Shown here: piece after piece, positions 12,840-24,239 of the stretch
Layout of the letters: each line of letters opens with the position of its first letter
Position numbering within the stretch: position 1 is the first letter of the stretch
Source of the DNA: Stenogyne calaminthoides
Taxonomy: Eukaryota > Streptophyta > Magnoliopsida > Lamiales > Lamiaceae
Direction of reading: 5' to 3'
Assembly (NCBI GenBank): GCA_037126765.1
Contig: JBBCBC010000049.1
Span: 124,001 to 188,000 of the forward strand
Length of the DNA: 64,000 bases
Notes under the pieces: model-generated
Told to the model about the DNA's origin: nothing
The model's input: only the letters and a program-made list of their open reading frames with translations
Databases searched by the model: none
Position numbers and translations under genes: made by a program

Positions 12840-13110
12840 TCAACTGATCCTTTCAACTGATCTTCTCCAGTTGCATCTGATTTGTTGAAGCTTCAGGCTT
12901 AGCTGATCTTTCCTTGAGTACGTCTGATTTCCCTTTTGATCCTCCTTGATCAGTTGAAGTTCCCCCTTCAACTGATATTTCTGACATAGACTGATATATC
13001 TGATTTATTGGAGTTTCAAGCTCAGCAGATCTCTTCTCATCTGATCATGCTCGTAAGTAATCAGATTTTGGTTGACCTCATCTGATTCTTTTCAGATTAA
13101 GCCAATTCTT
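12840..13110. repeat. Cluster of CTGAT/ATCAG words inside the Copia element
   Basis: About a dozen CTGAT or ATCAG pentamers occur in 270 bp, several within the longer CAACTGAT or CATCTGATT. They sit directly upstream of a plus-strand TATA-like site and open frame. Dense short repeats beside a promoter-like site suggest a regulatory block, but this is inference. Confidence 0.4.
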
Positions 13111-13170
13111 GGGATAAGTGTTACCGCCAAAACTTAGTCTAGAGTAGTAGCTTCTATTCCCTAAGTAGGC

Positions 13171-13632
13171 GTGATTGACATGCGTAAATATCGTCTGAAT
13201 CTCTCGATATGTCAATCAACCGTAAATTTATCCAATTATCAGTCGCGTGATTTCTACACGTCCTTTTTGATGCAAATTTCTGATAGGCTTCTTGAAATGG
13301 AAATTGCATTTGCATCCTTGCTTGGCCTCTATAAATTGGACCAATGTTTTACACAACTTCACCCATTCACCATACTTATCTTCTTTGTAAGAATCATGTA
13401 TCTTGGTGAACCCTTGTTTCCGGTGAGACTTCCGGCAAACACTTTTACACCCTTTTATATGGTTTCATCTTCTCAAATCAACCCTTTGCATCCCTTATTG
13501 CTGTTTTCTTCATCATCTTCAATTTCACATACGATTCTGCAAAGCTTCTCTACCACCGTATATGGATCTGGCTGTTGCAACCGAGAAGACACTTCTCCTA
13601 ACCGTATGCACCTTGTGTGTCTATCTGGATGA
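13171..13632 (+). CDS. Possible antisense ORF in the Copia element (153 aa)
   Basis: This plus-strand frame of 153 codons runs opposite to the element's own genes, in the segment between RNase H and the 3' LTR. A TATA-like CTATAAAT lies inside it (about 13329), and another, TATAAAAT, lies just after it near 13661. The predicted protein has no domain I recognise. Its middle is hydrophobic (around residues 65-90) and its end is serine-rich. The following DNA to 14100 looks transcript-like, with a pyrimidine-rich stretch and TTTTATCAATGAAAA near 14070. Antisense additional ORFs are known in several plant LTR retrotransposons. Whether this one is expressed or coding is unknown. Confidence 0.3.
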   Translation: MIDMRKYRLNLSICQSTVNLSNYQSRDFYTSFLMQISDRLLEMEIAFASLLGLYKLDQCFTQLHPFTILIFFVRIMYLGEPLFPVRLPANTFTPFYMVSSSQINPLHPLLLFSSSSSISHTILQSFSTTVYGSGCCNREDTSPNRMHLVCLSG

Positions 13633-14479
13633 CGTAACGGAACCATCAGACCTAGTCTGGTATAAAATATGCAGCACATGTGCCCATGAGATCTGATGAC
13701 CAACTCTTTGGCACACGTGCTCCATTCAACAGCTGGAGAGCCCTATTACTCCTCCTTTTAGGGCTCCTGGCTTAGTAATCCTGTCAATGCCGCTCTCACT
13801 TCACTTGGAGAGTCCATCGGTTTCTTGGCATGGGATTACCTTTCAAGCCTCCCCCCTCACCCCTGTTAAGTGGGGAAAAATGAGAGCGTCAGATTTCATA
13901 AAATCTCTCTCTCTTCCCCTCATTAACACTTAACTAATGAGTTCGGGTTTGGGTTTGGATGCAGGTTTAGGGTTCTAGGTTTAGGATTTTGGTTAACATT
14001 TATGTACTGACCTCCGGGTCTTCTTGTACTTGTAACTCATAATGTAACCTCACCTTCGGGTTTTTATCAATGAAAAGTTATGTTATTTCATTGTTGTGTA
14101 AATTCTCCTTTCTTATGCGATTGATAGCTTCTTAAACTCAATCTTGCTTGTTGAATATCGGTAAAACGAATCACAAAGAAATACTATAACCAAATTGATT
14201 TAATCGGATAATCCTTTAAACCCGAGCATTTTCCTTCAATCGATAAACCTTGAATCGATCGGTTCCTTTAAACCGATAGACTTTAAATCGATAAACTAAA
14301 ATCGATCGATTCCTTTGGATCGGTAAGCGTGTATGTCCGATCGATTTTTTGCTTATCGATCTCTTGAGATCGGTTAAGATACCAAACTCAACTGATTTCT
14401 CTCGATCCGTTAGTCTCTTAACCATTAGTTCGGAGAGCATTCCATCAAACATTTTCGGACATTTCTCCAAGATCTAGAA

Positions 14480-15110
14480 GTCCTAGCTCATTGCATAAAT
14501 CTCTCGATCTCACTAGTGGCTTGGTTAGAATATCGACCTTACGTATATCGGTATGAATCTTTTCCATTCGATATTCTTCTTTTCAACGTGATCTCTTATG
14601 AAGTGGTGTCCGACATCCACATGCTTGCATCTTGTATGTAGAACCGGATTACGAGTGATTGCAATAAAGACTATTATCGTCACGAATATAGGCACGCGTT
14701 CTTAGCTACAATGTTGTAATCCTCACCGGCCGACCGAGCCAGAGAGCGCTTGGGAACAACGACTTCCTCAAGCAGCCATATATTCTCGCTCATTGTTGAT
14801 GTCGCAAATCGATGTTTGCTTTTTTTGAAAACCACGAGATCGGTTTACTTCCTAAGAACCGACATGTTCCTCGAGGTTGATTTTTTCACGATCTTGCAAC
14901 CTCCATAATCGAATCGAGAATACCCACTAAGCTCTAGATTATCATCGATGGGTAGAATAAACCAAGGTTTATTGTTCCTTCAGATACTTAAGAATCCGCT
15001 TTTAGTCGCTTTCTAGGTGGTCGATCATTGGATTTGCTCGAATCGCACATACACCTTTCGCGAAAGTGATATCCGTCTCTCACGGGCAACGGTATAATAA
15101 AGATCCAATG
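14480..15110 (-). pseudogene. Copia RNase H, broken
   Basis: In shifting minus-strand frames this stretch gives an RNase H-like series: a D-DYGGCK-type start near 14920, KKSKHRFATST near 14820, an EDYN block where the family has the catalytic-glutamate AEAEY motif, and a DTTS-EI/GRYSNQAT block near 14560-14640. Stops and frameshifts are frequent. It removes the RNA strand during reverse transcription in intact relatives. Confidence 0.55.
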
Positions 15111-15182
15111 AGAGCCCTATATTCCTTCTCGATTTGTTTTTTTCGACCGGCCTTCATCTGGATCCATCTTGAATCCAAATCA

Positions 15183-15998
15183 TCATAGGAATTTTGGCTT
15201 CCTTACTATTTTGAATTCCAAACTTAGCCAAAAGATTCCTAGTGTACTTTGCTTGGCGATGAATATCCCTTCCGAACTTTGTTTAACTTGGAGACCTAGA
15301 AAGTAATTCATCCGACCCATCATGGACATCTCGAATTTCCCTTGCATCGGTTCTTTGAATCTTTCACATAGGCTCTTGTTAGGAGATCCGAAGATGATGT
15401 CGCCCACGAAATCAACCATCGAATATCTTCTCCATCTTCTATTCGAATAAGGTTACATCCCATCGCCCTTTAGTGAACCCACTTTCGATCAAGAATCGAG
15501 AGAGTGTATCATACCGTGCTCATGAACTGTTTTCGTGCCATAAAGAGCTTTTCTTAAACGATACACTTGGTTGCCCTTTTTTCAAAGCACGGAGGTTGTT
15601 CGACATAAACTTCCTCCGCTAGTACCCGTTTAAGAAAGCACTCTTTCGTCCATCGATACCGCGATGAACCCTCTGTGGGAAGCATAAGCGAAACAAACCG
15701 AATGGCTTCAAAGGCGGCGGCGGTCGCAAAGGTCTCATCGTAATCAATTCCTTCGATTGTGAATACCCCTTAGCAACAAGTCTTGCCTTATTTCCGGTGA
15801 TAACATTTTTCTCATCTCTCTTGTTCTTGAAGATCCATTTAGTTGCCAATTCGTCTTGATGACCGTCGGTGCATCTACTAGTTCCCATACTTCATTTCTC
15901 TCGGAATTTTCGGCTCCTCTCGCATGGCTAGAATCCGGTTTGCGTCTTGTAATGCTTCCTCGATTGTAGTTGGTTCCTTCATAGGCGGATAAAGACAA
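15183..15998 (-). pseudogene. Copia reverse transcriptase, broken, catalytic motif altered
   Basis: Recognisable blocks in order are NEVWELVDAP and ATKWIFKNKRDE..ITGNKARLVAKGYSQ (15740-15925), SAFLNGY (15619-15640), and FVGDIIFGSPNKSLCERF followed by GRMNYFLGLQVKQSSEGIFI (15183-15419). The active-site motif, normally YVDD, reads FVGD, so one of the two adjacent catalytic aspartates is gone. The segment between the frames is shifted, with a proline-rich nonsense stretch near 15700. It is non-functional. Confidence 0.85.
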
Positions 15999-16378
15999 TA
16001 CATGGCACTTTCACCAATCGATGTCTAGTTTTAATTTTATCGACGGGTCTCCAATTATCGGATCGGTTGGATGACCGGTTATCCGTGTCCTTCGCTTACG
16101 ATTTGCGTCGGTTTTGAGAACATCGTCCGTTTTTACGAAAAAATCTTATTACTTAGTGATTGGGAGTGGTGCGAGGTTATGGTCCACTTGATAAGAACAA
16201 GTCTCGGTGATGTTGGAATCATCATGTCTTGATGTCGTTTCATGAGAACCGAGTTCCCCGAACAGGATGGTTCGATTCTTCTTATCTCCGAATCGACTTT
16301 TTTCATCGACGGTTGTTCGTACCTTAGGATCTGATTGATCTGGTGAATCGGTAGATCTGGAATGTAAATTGATCTGAT

Positions 16379-17190
16379 TTACGATCCTTTTTCCTTGATC
16401 GTTAGGCGATCCATTTTACGAATATCGAGGTTACGGTAGATCGTGTACTTCTTGTTAAAAGATTTCTCTTGATCGAAAGATGCTTCATCAAAAATTACAT
16501 GGGGTGTTTCTTCCACAACAAGGGTTCGTTTGTTGTAGACCACGAAAGGCTTTGCTAGATGAGAATACCCTAGAAATATACCCTCATCGGACTTGGCCTC
16601 AAAAGTCTTCAACCCGACTTTTCCCATTGTTGTGTATGAAACACTTGCACCCAAAAACATGGAAGTAAAAAACACGAGGTTTTTTCGCCTTTCCACAGTT
16701 CATAAAGGTGTTTTGTAGTGAGCCTTAGTCGAGACATCTGCATTACTGCGTATGGCATGCGATGTTGATTATACGCCCGAAAACGGTTTGGTATCGCATG
16801 TTCATTTAACATTGTTCGAAAGAACTTCTTTGAGAGTTCTGTTTCTCCGCTTCAAATTTACTCCATTCTGTTGTGGCGTCCTCACACCGATGTTTCATCT
16901 TTGATACCAAACTTAGAGCAAAAATCGGTTATAAAAGAGTTCGAAATTGCATGCCTTTATCGTCGATTTTTACTACTGTTGACACCCTTCTCATTTTGTA
17001 ATCTTCTTAGTAGCTCGGGTATCTTGGTTGTCGTCTCATTCTTCTTATGTAAGAATATAACCCAGGTAAACTTGGAATAGTCATCCACGATTACGAGTGT
17101 ATTTCGTCCCGTTGAGAGATCGACCGGTATAAGCGGGTCCAAACAGATCCATATGAAGCAACAAGCGATACTCTGACGCCGGATCTTTGG
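16379..17190 (-). pseudogene. Copia integrase, broken
   Basis: The start of the integrase core is seen as LVIVDDYSKFTWVIFLHKKNETTT (16957-17142, read in two parts). The later C-terminal region gives VFGCKCF-like and SDEGIFLGYSHLAKPFVVYNKRTLVVEE blocks (16379-16696). The frames are separated by at least two shifts. It would insert the DNA copy in an intact element. Confidence 0.8.
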
Positions 17191-17787
17191 TCAAAATTTT
17201 TTGAATGAAGCTTTGACCTGTTTTCCCTTCTGACACGCAGTACATGTCTGATCCTTTGAGAACACTTCATTCGGAAGTCCTTCTACTAGAGACATCCTAG
17301 CTATCTTATTAAGAGTTTTAAAGTTCAGATGGCTCATTCTTTTGTGCCAGAGCCAACTGCTACTTTTGGAACTCTTAACAATCAGGCATGCATTTCTTGG
17401 ACAACTGTTCCAATCACCGTAGATCGTCCCTTTTCTTGAACCAGTTAGCAATATCTGTTGAGTGACTCGATTCTTGATAGTGCATTGATCAGTCGAGAAC
17501 TCAACACTGAATCCGTTGTCGCAGAATTGTGAAACCGATAATAGGTTGTGCTTCAGACCTTCGACAAACGAGACTCCAGTTACTTGTACATCATCATTCT
17601 CTAAGGTTCCGAACCCTTTGGTATAACCAAAGTTATCATCACCGAAGAGTACACGCGGGCCTTTCTGTTCTATGTAGGAACCGAGGAGATGTTTGCTTCC
17701 AAATATGTGCCTTGAGCATCCACTATCGATGTACCGGATAGTTGCTTGCACACCTCCTTTGTTGGCCAGACCCACGCGAACCCGCAA
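17191..17787 (-). pseudogene. Copia protease and integrase N-terminal zinc region
   Basis: The longest clean frame of the element, 198 codons. It has the aspartic protease motif DSGCSRH (residues ~21-27) with LLGSYIEQKGPRVLFGDD after it, then VEGLKHNLLSVSQFCD. The integrase HHCC zinc-binding region follows as LWHKRMSHLNFKTLNKIARM and QTCTACQKGKQVKASF. The catalytic aspartate and all H and C ligands are present, so this part is well preserved although the polyprotein is broken on both sides. The first codon shown is not a real start, as the domain is internal to a polyprotein. Confidence 0.85.
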
Positions 17788-18899
17788 TCAGATCAGGTTT
17801 TAGGTACCCCTTTCGGATTGGGTCCTGAGGGGTTAGGTTTGGATTTGGGGATCCATACAAACAGAGCACTTCTATGGTGATCAGTCAGATCAGAAGGCCT
17901 GATTTGTCTCCCATACCTGTCAACATAATCATACTTATCCTCATATGCTTTCTGATTTGTATGATTACTTGTGTGAACCTTGGATGACTTAGAAGACTTA
18001 TGATTTACCTTTTTCGGTTTGTCTTCTTTTTATCCAAAGGTGTGGTTCAGTCACGATAGCCCTAATTTTACGACTATAGGGGTAGGTACGATTGCTACCA
18101 TCAAAAGATTCATATCCTTTTTTTAGCATAGATGGTTTTCGCGATTTACGAAGCATGCTTATTAAGCGGTGACCTTGATCGGGTCTCGATTAGACTTCCC
18201 TTTTTGTAGGTTGTCTTTTTCGATTCTCGATCTGTTGATCGAGTTGAGGTTTCTTCGAAGAACTGGTTCTTCCGTTGATTCCTCGGTGATGCTTTACCAG
18301 TTAGGGGTCCATTTCTGTTCCCTTTTACGGTTAGGCACTTGCCTTACCCGCTCAACCGTCTCTTACCCCTATTAGATACAAGTTTAGCTTTTGGTGTATC
18401 TTTTTTTAAATTAAATGCGATTACACCTTTACGAGATGAATCGATCGGGGCTTTTGAGGATGTGGAGGGTTTCTCATAGCCAAGTCCTCCTTATCAATCT
18501 TTACTCGAAAATAGGCGTTTATGTCTTTAATTTTTGAGATGATTTTGAAAAAACATCTATTTTCTTACGCAGATTATCCTCGGAGGATTTCGGACTTTCA
18601 TGCATTCTAATAGCTCATCGAATTTAAAACTGCAAGATTTTGAAGTCATCGACTTCTTTGTCTGTTAATTTCCATCTGTTCTTTGATCTGCTTTTTCGAT
18701 CGAAGCTTTAACCGAGAATTTTAAATTCCTCGGTTACCTTACGGCGGTTTAATGAATCTAAGTTCGAAGGCTTTTACGAGATCATTTTCTTTAGCAAAAT
18801 TTGATTATTTCTAGTCCTCGACTTATCATTCTCGAACTTCCACAATAGCATAAGTTTCTCTTGCATTGGAGAGATCTTCAAGCAATTGCTCTCGAGTAA

Positions 18900-20340
18900 A
18901 TTTGCAGTCAATCTCCCCGGTGTGTTAATGATAGCGGTGTAAAGCGAGCGAAGGGGGTTTGGAGGTTACCTCGATTTGGTCCTCCCCCACGCCATCGGCG
19001 AGAGTTCATCATCGTCGGCGAGAATATCGGATCTTCTTTTTCATAGAAGTCGGCCAACCTTCTTGATCGGTGAAGTCTTCTCTGAGAGGAGTATCCGGAG
19101 TCCTCGGAGGCAGATAGGAATCGTCGATTCTGGCGTGTCGGCAACCATGGCTCTTACGTCTCTATACCGTTGCTCTCTTTTGTTCCTCTTTTCTTCCCTC
19201 TCTCTCGGCGTCAGTGCAGGCGATCGTGCTATAGTGACACGGCTTCTCCACGATTAAACCTGCGCTCACCGGATCCACCGTTCCTTTCCTTCGGGTGAAT
19301 CACTCATACATATGACCTGTCGGGTGATTTCCCTTTCGATAGTAGTCGAGTTTCTTCTATCGATTGGTTATCTCTGCCTTCCTTCGTCGACTATCTCTTT
19401 CCCTTTCATCTCTGTGATCCCTCCGATCATCGGATCTGGTTCTTCTGGAGATCTGTTTATGCGATCTCCTATCTAAATCCTCGGCTATGTTGATAGTCCT
19501 TATAAAATCTTCGATACTTACCAAGTTGTATATCGACTTCTCAAGCTTCGCAGTAAGCAACGCGATCTGTCTGCTGACTTAATATATTTCCCAATGGGTT
19601 CATTGGCCTTTGTTCTCTCTTGTTGCCTTGAAAAGCAAGCGATTTTGAAGTCGAGGTTTTTGGGGGGACTCGTCTTCATCGACTTGACCTCTTTCAATCG
19701 GTCGAACTCGTGAGCTTTAAGACTCAAGAACAAGCTACTCGGTTTCATTCTTGAAATGTCCCGCAATCTTTGATTACCGTGACCTTCATGTCCCACTTCT
19801 TGGTGAGAGACCTTAGGATCTTATAGTTGATATCTTTATCGGACATCTCTACCAAGTTCTCGAAGCTTGTTTATAGACATTGTAATTCTTCCATCGAGTT
19901 CGTTGATGGTTTTCGTTAAAGATCTTGATTTCTCGAACTTCACCGGTTAAACGAAAGACTACCGTCTTTTATCTGCTTCATTTCCCTCGCGAGATCTCAA
20001 ATGAGGTATCCCACATTGCTTTCGCAGATTTGAGATACTTAATCTTCTCTTTGGTGACCTTATCCATTGTCTTCATGATGATATGTCTTGCAATGGTGTC
20101 CGTATCTGATTTTTCTTTCTTCATGTCCATCGTATTTGGGCTTTTTTCGTACAAGACTTCGCGTGGGAAAGTCCGGATCTCCTCCGATTGCGGATTGTCG
20201 TAGTAAATGATGATGGGTCCTCTCGATGACTTCCATCATTACGCCAATCGATCGAGCCTAGATGGTTGGACATATATATAGCCCAATCTGCATACTCATC
20301 AATTGAGAACTTCTACAGATCATGATACATACCGGACGTG
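18900..20340 (-). pseudogene. Copia gag, heavily decayed
   Basis: Minus-strand fragments resemble the nucleocapsid/capsid part: a MDKVTKEKIKYLKSAKAMWD-like block near 19990-20110, then LRDISRMKPSSLFLSLKAHEFDRLKE (19680-19790, two parts) typical of the UBN2-type gag domain, and a charged RRTRSDDRRDHRDERERDSR stretch (19380-19440). No clean zinc knuckle could be found. Frameshifts separate all pieces. Confidence 0.6.
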
Positions 20341-20456
20341 TTATCCATCTTTGAGTGATTTTGGAAAATGAATGAGTTTTTTTTTTTAAAACGGTTTTTC
20401 AAGATCGGTTCGATTGACCACAATGACACGGAGTCGATTGGTCGGAAGAACCAACC

Positions 20457-20467
20457 GCTCGATACCA
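20457..20467 (-). promoter_or_regulatory. Primer binding site of the long Copia element
   Basis: On the minus strand it reads TGGTATCGAGC, two bases inside the 5' LTR. It matches the initiator-methionine tRNA 3' end used by most plant Copia elements (TGGTATCAGAGC) with one base missing. Confidence 0.75.
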
Positions 20468-20469
20468 CT

Positions 20470-22045
20470 TGTAGGTCCCGAATCAGGGTTAAGTGAGGCG
20501 TCTAGTCTAGGGAGGGTGAATAGACTTCGAAAAACTTTTCGTCGCGGTCGGTGTGAGAGCAGATAGCTTTGATCGAGTCTGAGTGAATCGATTTGGTCTC
20601 GATAACCAACTTCTTGACGCCGGAAAAGCGGTCGATTCAGTAACTATCAGATTAACCGATGTGTCGGAAACTTAAGTTTTACCCGTGAAAAACCGGTTTG
20701 TATAAATCGATTCCAAGTTTTATCTTTTTAATCGATGACGAAAATTTCAGTTCGATCGGATCGAAGCTTGGTGTCATGCGATCTTAACTTAGAATGTATG
20801 CGCTTTAAGATTGTGCGATGTGAGCAAATTAATCAAAGCAAAGAAAGGCACACAAGATTTATAGTGGTTCGGACAAACCAAATTCCCACGTCCACTCTTC
20901 CCTTTCACAAGGGCACCAACTTAACCGACTTAACCGACCGACTTAGATTAGTGTGTTAGTCCAACACAAAGACACCAACAGATGTTTTAAGAGTTCTCAC
21001 TCAACCGATCCCGTAAATCAATCTTAGAAACCCTAGATCGAATTTCTTCTAAACAACTTATCCTAACTTGGGGGTTTTGGGTAAGATTGTTGAGGTTCCA
21101 ACTATGAAATCTTTTTTCTTTGCGTATAAAAGCGACTTTTAATAGCTAGATGAAAAGATTTCTTGCTAAGAACTTATGGGATGAACACAATATAAAATAA
21201 GCTTGTTGTTGTGTTCTTCGTGCGGAAATCTGACTATAGTTTGAGCTTCTTGATTATGTTGTTTGTCCAAGCATTTCCTTATTTCACTCTGAAGTGTGAT
21301 CCCATATTTATAGACCTTGAGATCAAAGAGCCGTTGGAGAGCAATTTGAATCTCAGGTTATTTTAGGTAGAGTTGCAGCTTGATGTGACGTCTTGAGAAT
21401 CGGCATGGCCGAAAGCGTGAATGTGTATTTTATAGCCGTTTGAGAGAGCAACATCGAATCCCGCGAGTATCAGCTCTGTTCATACGTGTTTCTTCCTTAT
21501 TGGATGGAAGCCTTGCTTTGCAGTGTTGTTCCTCCAACTAAGGTTGGTATTCATCTTGTTCAGATCGCAGACGTATGATAAGATGAAACATCAGTTTTCA
21601 TCTTATGAGTGATCCGATCGATCTGAATCGATCGAATCCACGATGGAATCTTCTTACGCTGTTGACTTAAACTCAACCGGTGACTCGGATGATGTAGGGT
21701 CTTCGTCCGATCTTACGGAAGTCATCGATCTTCTAGTATAGAGGTTTGAGCTTCATGACTTCGGCCGAGTTATCCGACTAGATCGATTCGATCCGATCTT
21801 CCGCTTACGGTTTAGCGTTACGCTCATGGGATATCGAACTTTCTTCGATTCTTCAGATTCGACCTTTTACATATTGAGTTCCCCCTCAATATGTGACTAT
21901 ATCTATTACATCCGTTTTTTCTATACAATCATTATCAACCTTGTCTCCTATAAGCGATAATGTAAACATCGGTCATTTATGCGTCCGACCTGGTCCTATT
22001 ACATGTGTTTTTGGAACTTTCATCAAAACTATAAATTTCCCAACA
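20470..22045 (-). repeat. 5' LTR of the long Copia element
   Basis: This pairs with 7454-9027 and has the same TGTAGGTCCC and TTTCCCAACA ends. It is followed by the TSD ATTTG (22046-22050). Confidence 0.9.
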
Positions 22046-22050
22046 ATTTG

Positions 22051-22118
22051 GGTGCTTGGTGTACTAACTACTAACAACTAACTTTGCCCGATAAAAAAAA
22101 AAAAAGACATAATTCAAT
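22051..22118 (+). mobile_element. tRNA-derived SINE, 3' part with poly-A and right TSD
   Basis: Continuation of the SINE that starts at 7340. It ends in a run of about 13 A (22093-22105) followed by the right target duplication GACATAATTCAAT (22106-22118). The Copia duplication ATTTG lies at the junction (7449-7453 and 22046-22050), so the Copia element inserted into a pre-existing SINE. Confidence 0.8.
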
Positions 22119-22439
22119 TCGAAATAATTGAGCGTCTCGAAAGTAAAAATGCACACACTTACAAAACTAAGAATGTCCATTACCTAAAATATGCAATTTT
22201 ATTTTGCTTTGTAAATATTATGTTGGACCATTTGTTGACACTAGTTAAAAAGTCAACTTCTCAACTTATCTTGTGTACATGAAAAATCTGAGCAAAATAG
22301 TTATGATTGGTTGGCACCGTCTGTTAGCAACTTTTATCATGTGTGGTTTAATTTATGTGAAGTCGAAATCACAATTAAGAATGCAATAATATTTTAGGTT
22401 TGATTAGTCATACTATTTGACAAAAAAAATGGAGAAGTT

Positions 22440-22680
22440 AAATGATATTGACAAAAATCTGTGTGAATCAGAGTTCACCGCGAATTTAATTTTTTTAGTA
22501 TCACTGTTATGCATAAAAATTATTACTATTATGCACAAAAAATTGTCATCAATATTTTTTAAACGGTGACAAATTTCTGTACATAACAGTTACAATTTAT
22601 ATGTATAATAATAATAGAATTCATATACAAACCTAGTTCATGAGGGTGCTACTCAGTACTGTTTGTACACTAAACTAATG
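22440..22680. repeat. Short-unit repeat family, copy B
   Basis: It starts near GTGTGAATCAGAGTTCACCG, the same subterminal word as the copy at 55625. It continues with ATCACTGTTATGCATAAAAA units and then the same words inverted (GTGACAAATTTC, CATAACAGTTAC), and ends near a CCTAGTTCATG motif shared with the other copies. The opposed arrays could pair. Confidence 0.55.
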
Positions 22681-22859
22681 ATCTAATTCTTGGTTGGTGA
22701 ATTTTTTTGTTGTTAACGATTTCAAGTTATATCTTTCTTTCAATAGGTACCATATTTAATGCTTGCCATGTCTTTTTATAATGAAGTGCATAAATAGTCA
22801 AGTGTAAAAGTACCTTAATTTTATGCACTAGTCAATTGTTGAGAAAATCTCGTGTGAAA

Positions 22860-23990
22860 TATTGCACACTAGTGTTATGTACAATACAACATAAATAAGA
22901 TAAAAATTGCCTAAAATTCGCGAGTCAAGGTGGGTTGGGCGCAGGCAAGGCGGGCAGAGCGCGGGCAGTGGGTTCAGGGTTGGCGCGGATGCATATGTAT
23001 TTATAAAAGAATATTTTTATCAAATATATGTTGTATCCTAGTGGTTTAGTTTTGTTGCTAATGAATTTGGTTGCAGATTTGATTCTTACTGTACGCATAA
23101 TTTTTTATTTTTTTTTTGTCAAATTTTTGTGTGTTACTACATCTATGTATAAGTGTTGCTGCATTGTTATATTGAATTTTATTTGTTTTTTGTCAAATTT
23201 TTGTGTGTTACTACATCTATGTATAAGTGTTACTACATTGTTATATTGAATTTTTTTTGTCAATTTTTTGTGTGTTACTACATCTATGTATAAGTGTTAC
23301 TACATTATTATATTGAAAAAACTTCATATCTTACGTAATAATTAATAAAACATATCGTAACACATAAATATTCATAAGGTAACATGGGTCACAAGGTAAC
23401 ACAATATTGTTCATATGGTAACATATGAGTATTCACATTGTATTACGATGATATATGAACAGTGTTACATATTACTAAAAAAACATGTGTTACTACATGA
23501 ACAAAAAGCGTTACCATATGAAGAAAAACGTGTTACTACATGAACAAAACCAGTGCAAGCGCGAAAAGAAATCACAGTCCAGAATTACAGATTTAAAGAA
23601 CAATTTGATGTGTCACTACATGAACAAAAAGAGTGTTACCATATGAGAAAAAGAGTGTTACTACATGAACAAAAACCAGTACAAACACGAAAAAAATCTT
23701 CAGTCCAAAAATATAGATTTACAAAACAACGTGAAAAAGTGTGCAGAAAGATCTGAATTTCATCACACTTTGTGTTGAGGGGTAATCCAAACAACACACA
23801 CATATTCTCTCTTCTTCTCGTAGAATTCACATCGAAATTCAAATTGAATGACCTGGTTTCATCCAATAATCGGAGCGAAAAAAGAAAATTAGGACACGAA
23901 CGAGGAAGAAGAAAGCCCTGATATTCGCCAGAAGAGAAGAGGAAGAAGAGGAAATCTGACCACGTCCGGCTGCGCGCGCGAGGAAGAAGA
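22860..23990. repeat. Repeat element built of GTTAC words in both orientations
   Basis: A GC-rich block (22920-22995) is followed by three ~70-bp tandem copies (23117-23320) containing GTGTTACTACATCTATG. The region 23380-23470 then carries GGTAACA words in the opposite orientation. Two ~118-bp higher-order copies (about 23488-23738) follow, containing GTGTTACTACATGAAC units about 22 bp long. A purine-rich GAAGAA stretch (23880-23990) closes it. The architecture resembles the element at 35344-36612 with different unit sequences. No protein is recognisable. Confidence 0.5.
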
Positions 23991-24239
23991 TGAAGAAGCC
24001 CATTGGCCCACCAACAATCTAAAAAATTAGATTATTCATTAATTACTTATAAAAAATAAAATTTATATTTCTAAAAATTATATATATCTACTAAATTTTG
24101 TAATTTATTTAATTAAATAGGTTTAATTACATATTTTTATATTTCTCATATATATTTACTATGAAATTAATAAATTAAAATAAACCTACTCATTATTATT
24201 TATACGAGTTAGCTCACGAGCTTTCTAACGAGCCTCTTC

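Larger units (their letters stand above)
7454..22045 (-). mobile_element. Long Copia retrotransposon with both LTRs, SIRE/Maximus-like
   Basis: Two LTRs (7454-9027 and 20470-22045) bound 11.4 kb of internal DNA, and a perfect 5-bp duplication ATTTG flanks the whole. The minus-strand order is 5' LTR, primer binding site, gag remnants, protease, integrase, reverse transcriptase, RNase H, then ~5.4 kb of extra sequence before a polypurine tract and the 3' LTR. Integrase before reverse transcriptase identifies Copia. The long LTRs, the DSGCSRH protease block and the long region after pol fit the SIRE/Maximus (Sirevirus) group, but clade assignment is inference. All frames are broken by small indels and stops, so it is not autonomous. 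Confidence 0.9.

Noticed and set aside
13945..13995. Telomere-like GGTTTAGGGTTCTAGGTTTAGG stretch
   Set aside because: Only two or three degenerate units occur inside the Copia element, with no array, so it is not an interstitial telomere.
16480..17080. Plus-strand ORFs opposite the Copia integrase
   Set aside because: They are antisense shadows of clear integrase motifs on the minus strand.
23025..23080. Possible SINE (CCTAGTGGTTTAG with a GGTTGCAGATTTGATTC word)
   Set aside because: The B box is poor, and there is no A-tail or target duplication.
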